64,000 nt of DNA from Zeus faber (GCA_960531495.1 OY482859.1:10193661-10257660), one strand, 5' to 3'. Shown: positions 29,384 through 42,300, counted from the first letter of the stretch. The notes: generated from the letters alone by a model not told the origin. Numbers and translations: made by a program.

Positions 29384-29427
29384 TCTCGCGAGGTTTCGGC
29401 GAGACTTCCTGTCCATCCGCCATCCTT
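29384..29427 (+). promoter_or_regulatory. atp5pb core promoter motifs: TCTCGCGAG, ETS-like, YY1-like
   Basis: TCTCGCGAGG (29384-29393) matches the TCTCGCGAGA housekeeping promoter element at 9 of 10 positions. It is followed by an ETS-like ACTTCCTGT (29404-29412) and a YY1-like CCGCCATCCTT (29417-29427). Nuclear genes for mitochondrial proteins commonly use such TATA-less combinations. The spacing, 60-100 bp before the atp5pb ATG, suits a start site immediately downstream. Confidence 0.6.
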
Positions 29428-29489
29428 GCGGCTCGTCGCAGAAGGGCACAGAAGGCCGAAGTGAGGTGCCCAGCGTCCGACCTCCCAAC

Positions 29490-32400
29490 ATGCTGTCCAG
29501 GCTCGTTTTTCTCTCAGGTAGGTAGTGGCATTTGTCGAGCGAGCGTTCAGGAACCATGTCGTTTGGACACGGATGGATTGTTAGGGAGGAAATCCGGAAT
29601 ATAACCGGGGCTGCAGCTGAAGGGTAAAGTGAAGGCCACAGTGAATGGGTGACATGCTAGCCCATTAGCATGGGCTCACTAGGTGGCAGCAGTAAACTCA
29701 ATGCCTCGTCTCACTGCATATACTGAGAAATAGTTTCTAGTTGCTCATTTGTTGTTGGAGGAAAACAACACTGCCGACATAACCCGCCTTATTTAGCAAA
29801 GGCTAACACAGTATGCAGGTCTCTCTGTCCAGCCTTAGCATCTCTAGCTACCGGTTAGCCTTGAATGCCTGCAGATGTCAAGTTCAAGCCTCTCTGACAG
29901 CTCCCACGTCAGATTGATGTTTATTTTGCAAAGTGCATTCGTGTCTTAACAAAGGTGTGAATACATGTTCTATTCATGTTATATTGTCTTCGGGTTCAGA
30001 GTCTGCCAGTCCTTCAGCAGACCTCTGCTAGATAGCCATTCTTTTTCTGTATAAACTTTGTATTGTCACAATTTTCCTCTGAAGAAGTCATTGTAAACAC
30101 GTTGCTTTCCTTTCCAGCCAATGCCCTAAAAGGCAGTGGTCCACTTGGAGCTGGGTATGTCTTTCCCTTTCGGTAGTTTTATTTTTGTTTTGGTTGGCAT
30201 TTGACAATGTTAATGCATGTTTGTGGATTGATTCATCATTTTACACTGTTGTATTTATTCAGCATAACTAAATTGAATGTAAACTGTTACACAATTTCAA
30301 CTTTTATTTAAATTTAATATGGTTAAAATGGAAGGTGCTTTGATATTTTAACTATGCCCTTAGTTGTTTTCTGTGCAAATTTTAAAGTAAATCCTATGGC
30401 AGAAACTTGAATCATCCAACGCACACCAGTTGTACTGAAAATGACCGATAATATTAATAAATATAGCTGCAGGCAGCAATGAATGGGGTCAGGAGGATAA
30501 GGCTAAAACGGTTATATAAAACGCGTTTATCAATGTGATGGGTTTTGTTTAAAGAGAATTCGGTTCAATTAAACATGGCACTTGTCAACTGATAGTACTT
30601 TAACCTAATTACTTTAAACTATATAAAGGTTATAAGTAATAAAGGTTATGCTACATTACCCACGTTCCAAACATGGCACCTACCTCATGAGTTACGGGTA
30701 ATCCGGAGTGCGCTGCTTCTCCCTCTTCTTTTGTGATATTTAAATGCGGTTGTCACTCCCGGATCTGTATCTCTGTGCTTCTGTGGATGTACAGTCAGTC
30801 AGAGTTTGTCTTAATTTTAGTTAAAGCACAATCGAGTATTCCAGTGACTAGGAAAAAATAACGGCCGTCGAGTATCATGGCTTTTTACAAATGGCAGGTT
30901 TCTGAATGATCGCGCAATGACAATGCAGTGACTATTCTCTGACCAATCAGTAGTCAGCAGTGTAATACGTGACCAGTGATGATTCTCTGTGATGACCAAT
31001 CAATAGTCTGTAGTGTTCTTACGTGACCTTTTGGTAGTGCTAACCGGAGACAAAAACAGCTAACATCTACAAATATGGGCCGTGTGGATCAAATTTGGAC
31101 CACAGTGTGTTTAGACGGCCCCGAATAAAACTATCTATCATTCGTGTCCATTTGGACCCCTAATAACAAAAACGACTTTAATTTATTAGCACATTTAAAT
31201 CTAACCAAGATTATAAATGTATAACCTTCTGTTTTAATATAAGACAATAAGAAAGGGAGCAAAGTGTTTTGTACACCATTGCTTCTTCAGGCACGCTCTG
31301 TAGGAGACACCTGTTCTTGTACGAACAAGTTGACGCCGCCATACTGAACTCAAGGTCTTATTTTCTCTGCAGTCTGGTCCAGGCCTCCCATTCCCTCCAC
31401 ACAACATCCCAGAGTCTGGCCCCAGTTCCCCCTCTGCCAGAGAAGGGAGGGAAGGTTCGCCATGGCATCATCCCGGAGGAGCTGTTCCAGCTCCTGTACC
31501 CCAAGACTGGAGTCACAGGTCAGCACACCACTGCGGAGAGGGAGTGATCGAGGCACATTTTTCACATCTGTCTCCCTCTCCAATGGTACCGATGATGCGC
31601 GTGCCCACAATTGGCGTGCCAGAACAGTGTGCTTTTATTTTATTTTACCTGCCCTAATGGAATGAAACAAGTGCGTACGGAACAAAACCATGCGTAATGC
31701 GTAATTTCTCTCTCTTTGGGACACGGCCGACTGGACTCCTTGATTGATTGCACTCTTTACAAGAACCTCTCTATGTAGTTTTATCTTGTGTTTCTATTGA
31801 AAAGACTCGCTGTTGGGGGGGGGGGGGGGGGGGAATACACCTCACGCAGAAATAGAAAAATGCCGTGCGGCCCCACAGGGCTGGCCTGGAGGGGGGTAGA
31901 TGGATAGGTAGATATTATGCACAGACTGGGTTTTAATTTTTGGTATTATATAACACGCAGACAGCAAGGTATACAAGTTCATCAAAACAAATACACCATA
32001 CATGAAATACACAACATACCAAAAAGCACATGATTAAGGGAATACGATTGATTTTGTGTTCCTCCCACCCCGCTAGGCCCGTACATGCTGGGCACTGGCC
32101 TTCTCGTCTACATGCTCTCCAAGGAGATTTACGTCATCAACCATGAGACGTTGTCCGCCGCCTCCATTACTGCAGTGATTATCTACGGTATCAAGAAGTT
32201 TGGGCCCAGCGTTGCTGCTTTTGCTGACAAACTGAACGAGGTAACTCCTGGTTTCATCCGGTTAATCCATTACTGGTGTCAACGGGTTTAGGGGAGAAGG
32301 AGACATTGACATTTTTGGATCACCGTCATTTGTCTTGGGTTAGTGTGTTGGATTCTTAGCTCGGGTCCTCTGTGCGTCTTACAACCGATTTTAATGTTTA

Positions 32401-35046
32401 TAAAAGTTGAGTGCACGTCGCATGGTCGATCTCTAACTGTGTGTGTGTGCGTGCGTGCGTGCGTGCGTGCGTGTGCCCGGTCTTTGCAGGAGAAAGTGGC
32501 GAAAGTTCAAGAAGTGAAGGACTTTGCAACAAAGACTCTGGTTCAGGCCATCGAGGGCGAGAAGAAGGAGCAGTGGAGAGCGGAGGGAAGAACGATGCTG
32601 TTCGACGCCAAGAGGGTAAACGACGTTGACCTTCTCTGTCCTTGTCTCACATCAGTTGTTATACAGTTGTGGAAAAGTTGATGTACACTTGTAAAGAACA
32701 TGTATTTCATGACAGTCTTGAGTTTCCAATAATTTCTCCCACTCTTATTTTTCGGAGCACATACTTCTTTGTTGCAAAAGAACATTAATGCATTTTGGAT
32801 CTTTTATGAATTTATTACGGGTCTCCTGTAAATGTGACAAAATCTGCTGGGTCAGAAATATACATACAGCAATGCTAATATTTGGTGATACGTCCCTTGG
32901 CTATTTTCACCTCAATTAGGCGCTATTGGTGGCCATCCACAAGCTTCTGGTTGAATCTTTGACCACTCCTCTTGACAGAATTTGTGCAGTTCAACTAAAC
33001 TCATTGACCTTCTGACGTGGACTTGGTTCTTCAGCCCGGTCCACGTGTTCTCGACGGGGTTTAAGTCAGGACCTTGGGAAGGCCATTCTAAAACCTTAAT
33101 TCTAGCCTGATTTAGCCATTACTTTCCCACTTTTTTAATGGCCAGGACTTCCACTCTGTGAGGTAAGTGCTGGAGGTAAGTTAAGGTAAGTTTCATTTAG
33201 CCTTAATGTATATTTAATACAGCACAGACAATTAATTATATTATATAATTATAGAACCCAGAATCACGATTGTGGCGCGGTCGCCTGCGTGAGGGCCTTG
33301 TGTCGATTGCGTACATTTTAGTATTTTTAGTATTTCTGGAGCAAAATTGATTGACACAACTTTCTGCATCACCAAAATCGATCGAATTCAAGTTGCTGTA
33401 TGTTTATTTTTGACCCAGCAGATTTGGCCACATTTTCAGAAGACCCATAATAAATTCACAAAAGAACCAAAGTTCATGAATGTTTTTTGCGAGTATGTGC
33501 TCCAATCATTCCATCGCAGAAAGATAAGAAAATATTGGAAACTCAAGACTGTCATGAAATACATGTTCTTTACAAGTGTATGTCAACCTTTGACCACAAC
33601 TGTAAGTGTAGGTTTTAGTTACCTCACTCTGGGCTACCCGAGGCCCTCCAGGTGATTGCCGCAGCTTGTGATTTTCACACCTCAAGACATGAATGAAGCG
33701 AGCTCTTGGAATGACGTCTGAAAATGGGTAGAAATGATTTTAGCCACTAGATGTCATCAAGTGACTTGGTGAGTGAGGACTTTGCGGACGGTGTACTTCT
33801 GCTAGGGTCACGGCGCCTGCGACTGAGCTGAAGCATGAAGCCAAGCAGCTCTGTGACCGCAGGACGAAGGGGCTTCTGTGCACCTGGCATTTGTGGGCGT
33901 GTCGGCTCAAAATCCACTGGCTGTCCAAACATTTCAAACCTCTCTCCTTTTCCGTATTTAATGTAATTGTATAGACAGATGGTGTCCTGTGTAGTTAAAA
34001 AAAAAAATGTAATGGTGTAGCTGTTTACTTAGCAAAATAATTTTCCTCTGAAAAGACATTACGTGAGTAATCTTGCCCATCCGTCCCTTAAAATAAAGAA
34101 TTTTCCTTATTCGAGAAACATAAAATGACATGTTCCTTATTTTATCGATAGTTTAAGGGATGTTTTTCATTAAAAATAAAAATAAATAAATAAGCCTAAT
34201 CATGTGTTAGGGCGACCATTTTCCAAGGATCAGCTCCATTGAGAGCGTCTCTTCCTTCCTATTGGCTATCGTTGAAACCTGCTCAGCTTTCCCTGTGGCC
34301 GTGAAGCTGTCATCCTGTCGCTCCGCCCCTCGCAGCCGGATGAAGCCGAGCCCCGTTCAAAATGCTCTGCAGTGCATGTACGCCAGCGGTGTGAGCCTCC
34401 CAGCACAAAGGCTTGCACAGGGCTGGGTACTGAGTATTGTTCCATATTCCACAATCACTATCACTTTCACTAGAATCTATAAGCTACCTGTCGACCAACT
34501 GAGTGTTCCTCCCTGGCCGATGTTATTTGGTGACGGGTGGGAAGAGAAATCTGAAAAATCTGCAACCACAAGTAAAATGAACAATTTCAGCCAAGGGTCA
34601 CACAACTCATAATTAGTGGGGGGGGGGGGAGAGTATTTTTATTTAACGCTGTTCAGCGATAACTAATAAAATTCTGACTATGCCCGACCACAATCCGCAG
34701 AACAACGTGTCCATGCTGCTGGAGACCAACCACAGGGAGAGGCTACATATGGTGACCAACGACGTGAAGAAGCGCCTGGACTACCAGATCGCCCTGCAGA
34801 ACCTCCACCGCCAGATGGAGCAGGAGCACATGGTCAACTGGGTGGAGAAGAGCGTCGTCGGCAGCATCACCCCTCAGCAGGTCAGTGTTGTTGTTCCAAT
34901 CGAGACAATCAAAACAACGGTGACAAAGACAAAAGGGCGCTGACCTCGTGTCCATTTTTGTCTTTCAGGAGAAGGAGAGCATCGCCAAGTGCATCACAGA
35001 TCTGAGGGCTCTGGCCAAGAATGCCCAGGCCAAGGCCAGGGTGTAA
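29490..35046 (+). CDS. atp5pb: ATP synthase F0 subunit b (peripheral stalk), mitochondrial
   Basis: Seven exons join in frame to 252 residues: 29490-29517, 30118-30154, 31373-31518, 32077-32240, 32490-32615, 34701-34880 and 34969-35046. The human protein has 256. Exons 1-3 give a mitochondrial presequence starting MLSRLVFLS and the conserved VPPLPEKGGKVRHGIIPEEL block. Exon 4 gives YPKTGVTGPYMLGTGL and two short hydrophobic stretches (about residues 72-110) that anchor the subunit in the inner membrane. Exons 5-7 give the long charged helix that forms the stator and contacts OSCP, with EQEHMVNWVEKSVV and the C-terminal EKESIAKCITDLRALAK. The protein holds the F1 head still against rotor torque. 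The ATG has A at -3. A AATAAA at 35124-35129 is the likely polyadenylation signal. Intron 5 carries a Tc1 relic. Identity is very secure. Confidence 0.97.
30466..31140. repeat. diverged dispersed repeat beginning ATAGCTGCAGGCAGCAATGA
   Basis: The opening words resemble the TATAGCTGCAAGCAGC terminus of a dispersed element I recall as frequent in fish genomes. The remainder is diverged and the right border is a guess. It lies in intron 2 of atp5pb. Confidence 0.35.
31590..31900. repeat. hAT-related and dispersed repeat fragments
   Basis: Positions 31736-31900 (CTTGATTGATTGCACTCTTTACAAGAAC onward in short words, and AGAAATAGAAAAATGCCG) parallel 10353-10495 of the hAT element. Positions 31590-31715 parallel 51400-51520, both with GCGTGCCC-ACAATTGG / GGTGCCCGCAATCGG and CGTAATG words. 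A 20-base G run occurs at 31816-31834. All lies in intron 3 of atp5pb. Confidence 0.5.
32664..33602 (-). mobile_element. Tc1-like transposon relic in atp5pb intron 5
   Basis: CAGTTGTGG begins the left end, and its reverse complement CCACAACTG closes the right end, both flanked by the TA target. The next 50 or so bases (ACACTTGTAAAGAACATG, TATTTCATGACAGTCTTGAG) are repeated in inverse orientation. Read on the minus strand, the left half encodes the C-terminal part of a DDE transposase, with pieces like WPSQGPDLNP near 33080 and KFCQEEWSKIQPEA near 32960, broken by frameshifts. The N-terminal half is missing and replaced by unrelated AT-rich DNA. Dead copy. Confidence 0.85.
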
Positions 35047-35123
35047 AACCCTCCCGTGTTTAGAGAGGGCGTTCCAGAACCTCAAACATGCCCTCTGATG
35101 AGACGTCACATTTCCTTTTACAG

Positions 35124-35129
35124 AATAAA
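35124..35129 (+). terminator. polyadenylation signal of atp5pb
   Basis: AATAAA 78 bp after the stop codon, followed by a T/G-rich stretch (TTATTTCCTGTCTG), as expected for a cleavage site. Confidence 0.7.
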
Positions 35130-35149
35130 ATTATTTCCTGTCTGATATG

Positions 35150-36390
35150 GTCTCTGTCACTGTCATAGGAATGTGTGTATATACACGTCAGCCGATGGTG
35201 AAATAAACAATTTACTTATTCACTGACCCTCCATCTTGTCGTGCTTTCAAACCGACACGTTTAGTCCTCATCTCAGCGTTTCTTTGAGATGTTGCTTGAG
35301 GTATTTCATGTAAGAAACGGCCAAAAGCATCACTACAGGATGTTTGCCCGCGTTGCGTAACGCCGTCTTGTGAAGCCGGTGATCTAAGACCTCTGATCTT
35401 GTGGACGATACTACAAGTCTTTCCCTGAAGTAAACCTTTGATCCCGCTCACCAGCAGACCTGTTCATTTTTCTTTCATGGCGTAATAAGAGACACTGGTC
35501 CTGCCCACCTGAGCCGTCACCGTCACGGACCTGTACTTTGACCCCGGTGCCTTGAAGCAGGAAGTCAAGGGAGCCAACTGTTCCTTCATAAAAGGAATGG
35601 ACACCTTCTTTTCTTTTTCTTTGCTTCACAAGAAATGGTTTTAAAATAGGGGAAATAATGGGACGGGGTCACTAGAGGAACGCTGTGGTCGACAGGTAAA
35701 GTTGTCTTTATGAAAGACGAATGCCAATTTGTCACTAATATAGACTAGTGGAGTAAAACTTGCCTTCCGCCTTAGGAGTGGCTGTCATATGACTGGTTTA
35801 GGAAATTAAAATGTATTCAAAAAAAATCTAATTTGGCAGCAGTGTTGACGTCCAGCCTGTGCTTGGCAAGCTTTCAATGGATGTGATTACATTGTCTTAC
35901 TCTTAATGAATGCTGTTGATTATACGATTTGTATTAATTTAGGCAAATAATGACATCCGACATTTCCATCAATATAATAAGGTATCCTTTTATGTTCTCT
36001 TTCATTTGTTTAAGGTATTATATATTATTATTATTATTATACTCTTATTCTTAGTACTGTATTGCTGCTTTTTGTCGGTCATATCAAACCACTGTATATC
36101 ACACTCACATCTAAGCCTCTCCGAATACTATGCATTAGTAGAGGTAGATTTTCTTTTTACATTTTGTTATATTTAGGTGTTATACCTCAGATATCCTCCT
36201 TTGTCCGAGTGAGGCATTGAAGGAAATACTTATTGCGGAATAGCTTGTTTTTGTCAGGAGATTGGGTGGAGGTCAATTTCTAACGTGATGTAACGATGAA
36301 TATCCTTCCAGGCATCATTCTGCCTCGTCAGCACAAAGGTTAACAGGGATTTCATATCTCCAGGTCATTGACACAAGCTGTAGATTGAAA
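35150..36390. other. intergenic DNA between atp5pb and eps8l3
   Basis: About 1.2 kb between the end of atp5pb and the eps8l3 ATG. It should hold the eps8l3 promoter and any 5' untranslated exon. No CpG island or TATA box stands out. The stretch 35230-35640 has mixed composition without a recognisable gene. 35700-36250 is AT-rich. Confidence 0.45.
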
Positions 36391-39300
36391 ATGTATGGAA
36401 ACATGGGAGGACCCTTTACCTATTCCCCAAGGTCAGTATCAGCATCCTGCCCAGTTTCTCTCTCATCGATCGTATTGATTTCCTGCGTGGAATTGGCGAA
36501 CTGTTGACACGCCTTATGATAAATCCTCCATGGCCGTGCTCTGATTGAGTAACTGATTGACTTAAACGATCTAGGCTTCATCTGCTATCTTGAAAACATT
36601 CCTAATGGGGGGGGGTTTATTGAGCTCTAATCTCCACTTTGCCTACGCTGTTTTATTGCCTTGCAGAGGCTTCTCCGCTGAGGACCTTCCCCAGCAGAGG
36701 CGGGGTTTCCAGCAGGACAATACCAGGGGCAGCTCGTGGCAGAAGAACGGCACATCCAGGCCCAGCGGCAAATCAATATACTGTATGTCCCGGCGCGCGG
36801 CTTCCATAAGCACATCCGCCCCCACCCCGATATCGCAGCGTTTTACCTCGATTAGTATTTTCCTTGTCGCTGCCTTTTCATAACGGGGGAAGTGTTTTCT
36901 TGCACCAGTACAGAGGAAGGAGTATGGGGACACGCTGAACAAACAAGCCGACAACTTCCACTACCGAGTAGAGGTACGAACGAGACCTGTGTCGGGTTGA
37001 GGGCTGCACGGGTTTCCGTTGCCCTCCCTGAAGGTCTATCCGAATTTTTCCGCCCTTGTCTCCACCCCCCCCCCCCCCCAGCACCTGTTCACCTGTGAGC
37101 TGGACGGCGAGGATGTCCAGAACCTGGACGACTGTGTGGCCAAGCTCAAGAGGCTGGACGCCAAAGGGCGACTGTGGCCGCAGGACATGATCCTGGAGGT
37201 CCAGGGAGGACATCTGCTGCTCAACGACATCGAGACCAAGGTCTGGACCGCCCCCTGTCTTTGAACGAACCTCAACACTACACATACAGTATCGCTGGAA
37301 CCATTTGGCTGGTTTGTGGAGATTCGTGACAGCACTGACCGAGGTACTCTCCTTAAAATTCGGGGAGGAGAGCGTGCAGTGGTTTGGCTGAACTGGGTCT
37401 TCCGTTGCATAGCCCCCTAATGGCCAGCACGTGGGATTTCACGTCAGATCAATCCTGCCCATTTAGTTCCTCCTTTGCGCAGGAGAAAAACTTTCTCGGG
37501 TGAATATTGTGGAATAGGCTTTGAGGGGAATAGTTGCGTCAGTTTCACGGACTTGAGGGGATTGCGAAGCACCTATTTTATTTTTCACGTATAAATGGGC
37601 TTCCTATGTAAACACACAACCTTTACTGTGCTTTACTTTGAAGAGAGAGTCTAACCTAAAAAATAGAAAAAAATAGACTTTCAGTCTCTTACTTTCGTGT
37701 GCTGATGACTTCAGTGGGTTACATACATATATATGTAGATATGAGAAGATTTCTCAAAACATCAGCTCATTCGAAAGCCTCATTCGAGAGCTCCATCGGC
37801 CGAAGTCTGCGGCAGCCCGACTTGGCTGATGAGGCTCCTCCTCCCCCTTCCTCAGGCTGAACTGGAGTGCCTGGCCCTGAGCAGCGTCCTGCAGACCAAG
37901 GCGGTGTTGGACTGCTGCGCCTACAACTCCCTGCTCTCTATCACCGTGCAGGACCGCAGCAAACGCGGCCCCCAGGTCTTCATGTTCCAGTGCGAGGAGG
38001 TCGGGGTGAGTGGTGTGATCCACCGTCTCATCTCCGTCAGTCATCCAAAGCCTCAAACAGGAGGAGAGATGTATGGTTTTTGCGCCAGATTTGGACCTAA
38101 ATGAGACCCCCCACTCCCCACCCCAGGCAGAGCACGTCAAGAGCGACCTGGACAGGACGATCCAATCCACAGGATCTGCCGCGGACCCCCGCAGAGACCA
38201 GCTCGACATCCGGTACGAATCCGCACATCGGTGAAGTCCAGAAAATAACACACAAAAAAAAAACACACCTCAGCTTGGAGCTCTCGTGGAAGTCATTATG
38301 AAAGTTAGGAATCCCTGAAGTCTCACGTCCTGTGTTCAGCAGCAACCTGGAGAGCATCATAGCGCAGCACGTTTCGCCGCCACGTCCCGTCCAGCGAGAG
38401 CGGACCCCGTCACCAGTGTGGGAGCCCCCACCAGAGCGGAACGGCAGAGGCTTTGGTACGGCGCCTGAAGCCTGTCTTTATAAATACATCTTTTGGGTGT
38501 ATAGCTGGTCTTATCATCTTCGTCACGTCCATTCTAGTTCATGCGGAGAACAAAAAACATATATTGGCTCGACTGCCAATTACTGTATAATTATCCTGCC
38601 ATATTTTTTTGTGTACAATAACATATACACATATTGTGTATCTATCTATCTGTCCATTTATGTCTATTGTGGTGGAATTCTTGGAATAAGGGACCATGAA
38701 CAGATCTTTGGCTTAGTGTATATTTTTCAGAGGAACAGGATATTTCTTTGCAGCAAAGAGAGGAGAGGGAGCGCGAGTGTCAGGACACGCAGACACACGA
38801 GTGAATAAGTAACAAACAAGTGACAGCTGGCGTCGATATTTGCCTCTACATTTCCCTCCTTTTGTTTATATTCAAACAATCAAGCAAATCAAATGAGAGT
38901 ATCATGAATCATCAACAAAAGTAATGACAACACAATAATAATAACAAAACATACCAAAACAAATATAACGCCGACAGTAATCTTAAGGGAGAAACAACGA
39001 ACCCATTCATCATCAAGAGAGTCAAGTCGAGTCCGATTCAAGACAATCCATCATACGAGGCCGTTGATTTGAGGGACGGTAAATGCGGTCAGACTGGGGA
39101 GGTGTGAGCGTGGCTATCGGAGTCGTCCGAGTCCGAGTCTGAGAATTAGTCGGTGATGGGAAGGGGCCGTGGTCAGGGTCGACGTCGGCTAAGGGCGGGG
39201 CGGCATAGTGGACGAACGTGGATGAGATACACTTAGTTATAATACATCGTACGAGAGGAATGACACAGGTAAGGGTGGGCAGCGAAAGTAGGGGTTGGTG

Positions 39301-42300
39301 TTGGGTAGGTTGGGTATGGAGTCGTGGTCGTCGAGTCTGGGTTTATGTAACCTTGCGTCACATCATACCAGATCCATGGTGCCACAATCATAAGAGTGAC
39401 TATGAGCAGGATTGTTAGGGTGCCTCGCATGCCACAGAGGCCGGGGTGTCGGAACGGGTGCCGAGGTGGCCGGCGTTCCATGGTGTCGTCTGCTTCTGCT
39501 GACTTGGTGTGGTGTGGTGCGTGGATCTCTTTGTTGGAGATCTGATTGGTCAGCGTCGCTCGTTTATGACCTATGGATGCGTTCGTCTGTGACCTGAGGT
39601 GGACGGTTACCAGCACTCGTCACCTTGCAACTAACAGTGTTCGTAACAGTGGTCTTTAGGAGATGGGAGGGGTTGTGTGTGACCCTCTTTGTCAGGTGTC
39701 ATCGAGCTGTGGCCGGAGGCTGGTTCCTTTCGCCGCAACATTTGGCTAGCTTGTTTTTCAGCGAGCCGTTTTCGCGTTCCACAGCGCCCCCGGATTGCGG
39801 GTGGTAAATGCAGTGCGTTTTTAAATCAAATTGGAGATGTGTCGACAACTGTGTGAGGACTTTGTTTACAAAATGGCTGCCGTTGTCGGATGACAGTTTT
39901 TCTGGGATTCCCCATCTGGGAATTATGTCCGCCAGTAAGGCTTTCGCCACTGTTGACGCAGTGGCATTTTTGGCGGGGAAAGCTTCCACCCATTTGGAGT
40001 ACATGTCAACCATGACCAGACAGTATTTTTTGTTTCCGCACGGTGTCCGAAATCCATCATTACATGTTGGAACGGGCGCGTTGGAGTTGGATGTGCGGCG
40101 GGGTGTGAGAGGCCCTGTGGCCTGCCAGGATTGTGTTGGGCGCAGATTACGCATTTGCTGCAGTATGCGGCCGCAAATGTGGAAAAGCCCTTTGTGAACC
40201 AATGTGTTTGTACTGCCGTGCACATCCCTCCTTTTGACACATGGTCCAAACCATGAGCAAAGCAGGGGAATAGACGCTTAGGCAGGCAGGGTTTGTTATC
40301 GGGGCCCATCCAAACACCCAGACACCACCTCATGGTGATGTAGAATGGGTTTGCCATCAGATTTTAAGAACTGTCTGTGTTTCCAGAGGGCGCCAAAGTC
40401 ATGCACAACGCCAAAAGCATAGCGAGAGTTGATGTAGACTGTTACTGAGCATGGCAACCCATGTTTCCTGCGGGGACTTGAAAATGGAGACGTGGGGCCG
40501 AATCGGAGACGTGACCAACAGCAGTTGGTCAGAATCAAGGTGCATGGAGACCACGCAGCGCTCTAAATCAAAAAAGATGTCCGCCCTGGTAAGACGGTCG
40601 GTCAGTTTGTGGTAGAACGCGCCCTCGTACATTTTGTCGGGTCCGTGGTGTATGTGCGAGGTGCAGTGGAGGTCCTCCGCGGGCATATGGTCGGTACTGT
40701 ATGGTCGGTGTTACTGCCTTGCATATGATCAGTAGGGTGGAGGTCAGCGTTCATGTGTTGGGTTCCGTATGAGGAGAGGAAACCAACCGTTGCGTGAGCT
40801 GTTCGGGCGTTGTGCTTTCTTACAAAACGGACATCCGCCTCGATGTGGTGACTGGTTTCGAAAACAACAAGTTCGCAGACACACGAGTGGATAAGTAACA
40901 GTCTGTCTGCCTGTCTGTCTGTCTAAATGCAATTTGCATATCGGGTTAATGGCGGGGTGGATGATGCTACTACTCTTCTTCTTCTTCTTCCTCTTCATTC
41001 GCCTGCTCCCGTTAGGGGTCGCCACAGCGGACCATCCTCCTCCAACACCTTCTGTTCTGCGCATCTTCCTCCCTTACACCTACTTTATTTAATTATCTGT
41101 ACAAGCATCTTTAAGGGACAAAAACTCATGCAAGGCTTTTATTTGTAGGTCTTTCCTCGGCGTTTACTACAATCCAGCTACACATTTTTATCTAGTAAAC
41201 CACTGTCCACTTTTAATCTCCACAGAACGTGGTGAAATGGGTGATGGACTTTTTAACATGTAGGCCCCCGGCAGTCAGGGCCAATGGTGCCCTATCCCAG
41301 ATACGGTTGTCCTCCAGGGCTGTGGCCTGTCCCCATGACCGTATATTCAACATACTGTACAAATGACTGTCGGAGTGATTATGATGAGCGGCATCTCCTG
41401 ACGTTCGCAGATGGCGCTGTTTTAATCAGTCCGTTCAGACTTTGTAATGTGGTGTGACAGCCACTTCCTGAAGTTAAATGTTCACAAAACCAAAGATGTG
41501 ATTATCTATTTATATTTATATATATGGTATACGATATGATATATGATGACTTCGGGAAAACGACCAACTCAACCGACAACAACTTTAACCATGACCTCAA
41601 CACAATCTGCAATCTGCAAAAAGGTTGTTTTTACCCTCTCCTGCCAAAAACTCAACTGACCTGAACCGAACAGCCGGACGACTACATATGTACATTTTTT
41701 TGTCATCTCTGATTCGCCTGAGATCGTATTCTCCACTGATCGTCAAGAAATATCTGCATTCATTTTTTGTCTCTGAATTGTTGTCTTTTCCCGTTTCTGC
41801 TGTGACGGCTAACACAGCCAACGCTCCCCCGCGGGTCTACGCTCCACAGGACGACGCCGCCTACGATGTCGACTTCCACGCCAACTTCCACGCCTTCCCT
41901 GCACCTGCACCTGCTCCTGCACCTGCACCTGCACCGCCCGAATATTCAGAGAAGGATCGCGACACGGTCTGAATCCCCCATCATAACACCTGTATTCACA
42001 ATCACAATCAATTTACAATTCATTCTGCCAGGTGTACTTACTGTACCGGGACTAGGATTTACTGACGATTAGCGATACAAAAAAAAAAGCTCAACAGGCG
42101 GAGAAAAAATTACAACATTTTATTAATTGTTAAAAATAATATAATGAAATAATAATAATACAATAGTAGAAGAATAAAAAGCAAGTAAATAAATAAATAA
42201 ACAAACAAACAAACAAACAAATAAATAAAAGTAAAAAGATGATCCAATGCATAGGATGGATTATTGTTACTGGTATAAATTTTGGTTATAAATAATTCTA

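Larger units (their letters stand above)
38668..40902 (-). mobile_element. decayed endogenous retrovirus, minus orientation, in eps8l3 intron 7
   Basis: Read on the minus strand, the order is RNase H remnant, integrase, then an env-leader-like frame. A putative 3' LTR lies at 38668-38812 (TG...CA on the plus strand). Its inner 26 bases, CGCAGACACACGAGTG then ATAAGTAAC, recur at the far end (40876-40902), as if only the tip of the 5' LTR remains. The flanks GTCTAT (38662-38667) and GTCTGT (40903-40908) agree at 5 of 6 positions, as expected for a retroviral target duplication, though the right flank is a GTCT microsatellite. Gag, protease and most of reverse transcriptase are missing. Sequence style suggests a gamma-like fish retrovirus. 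The copy is inactive. Confidence 0.65.

Noticed and set aside
34262..34612. 116-residue open frame in atp5pb intron 5
   Set aside because: It lies between two secure exons, is out of phase with both and has no recognisable domain.
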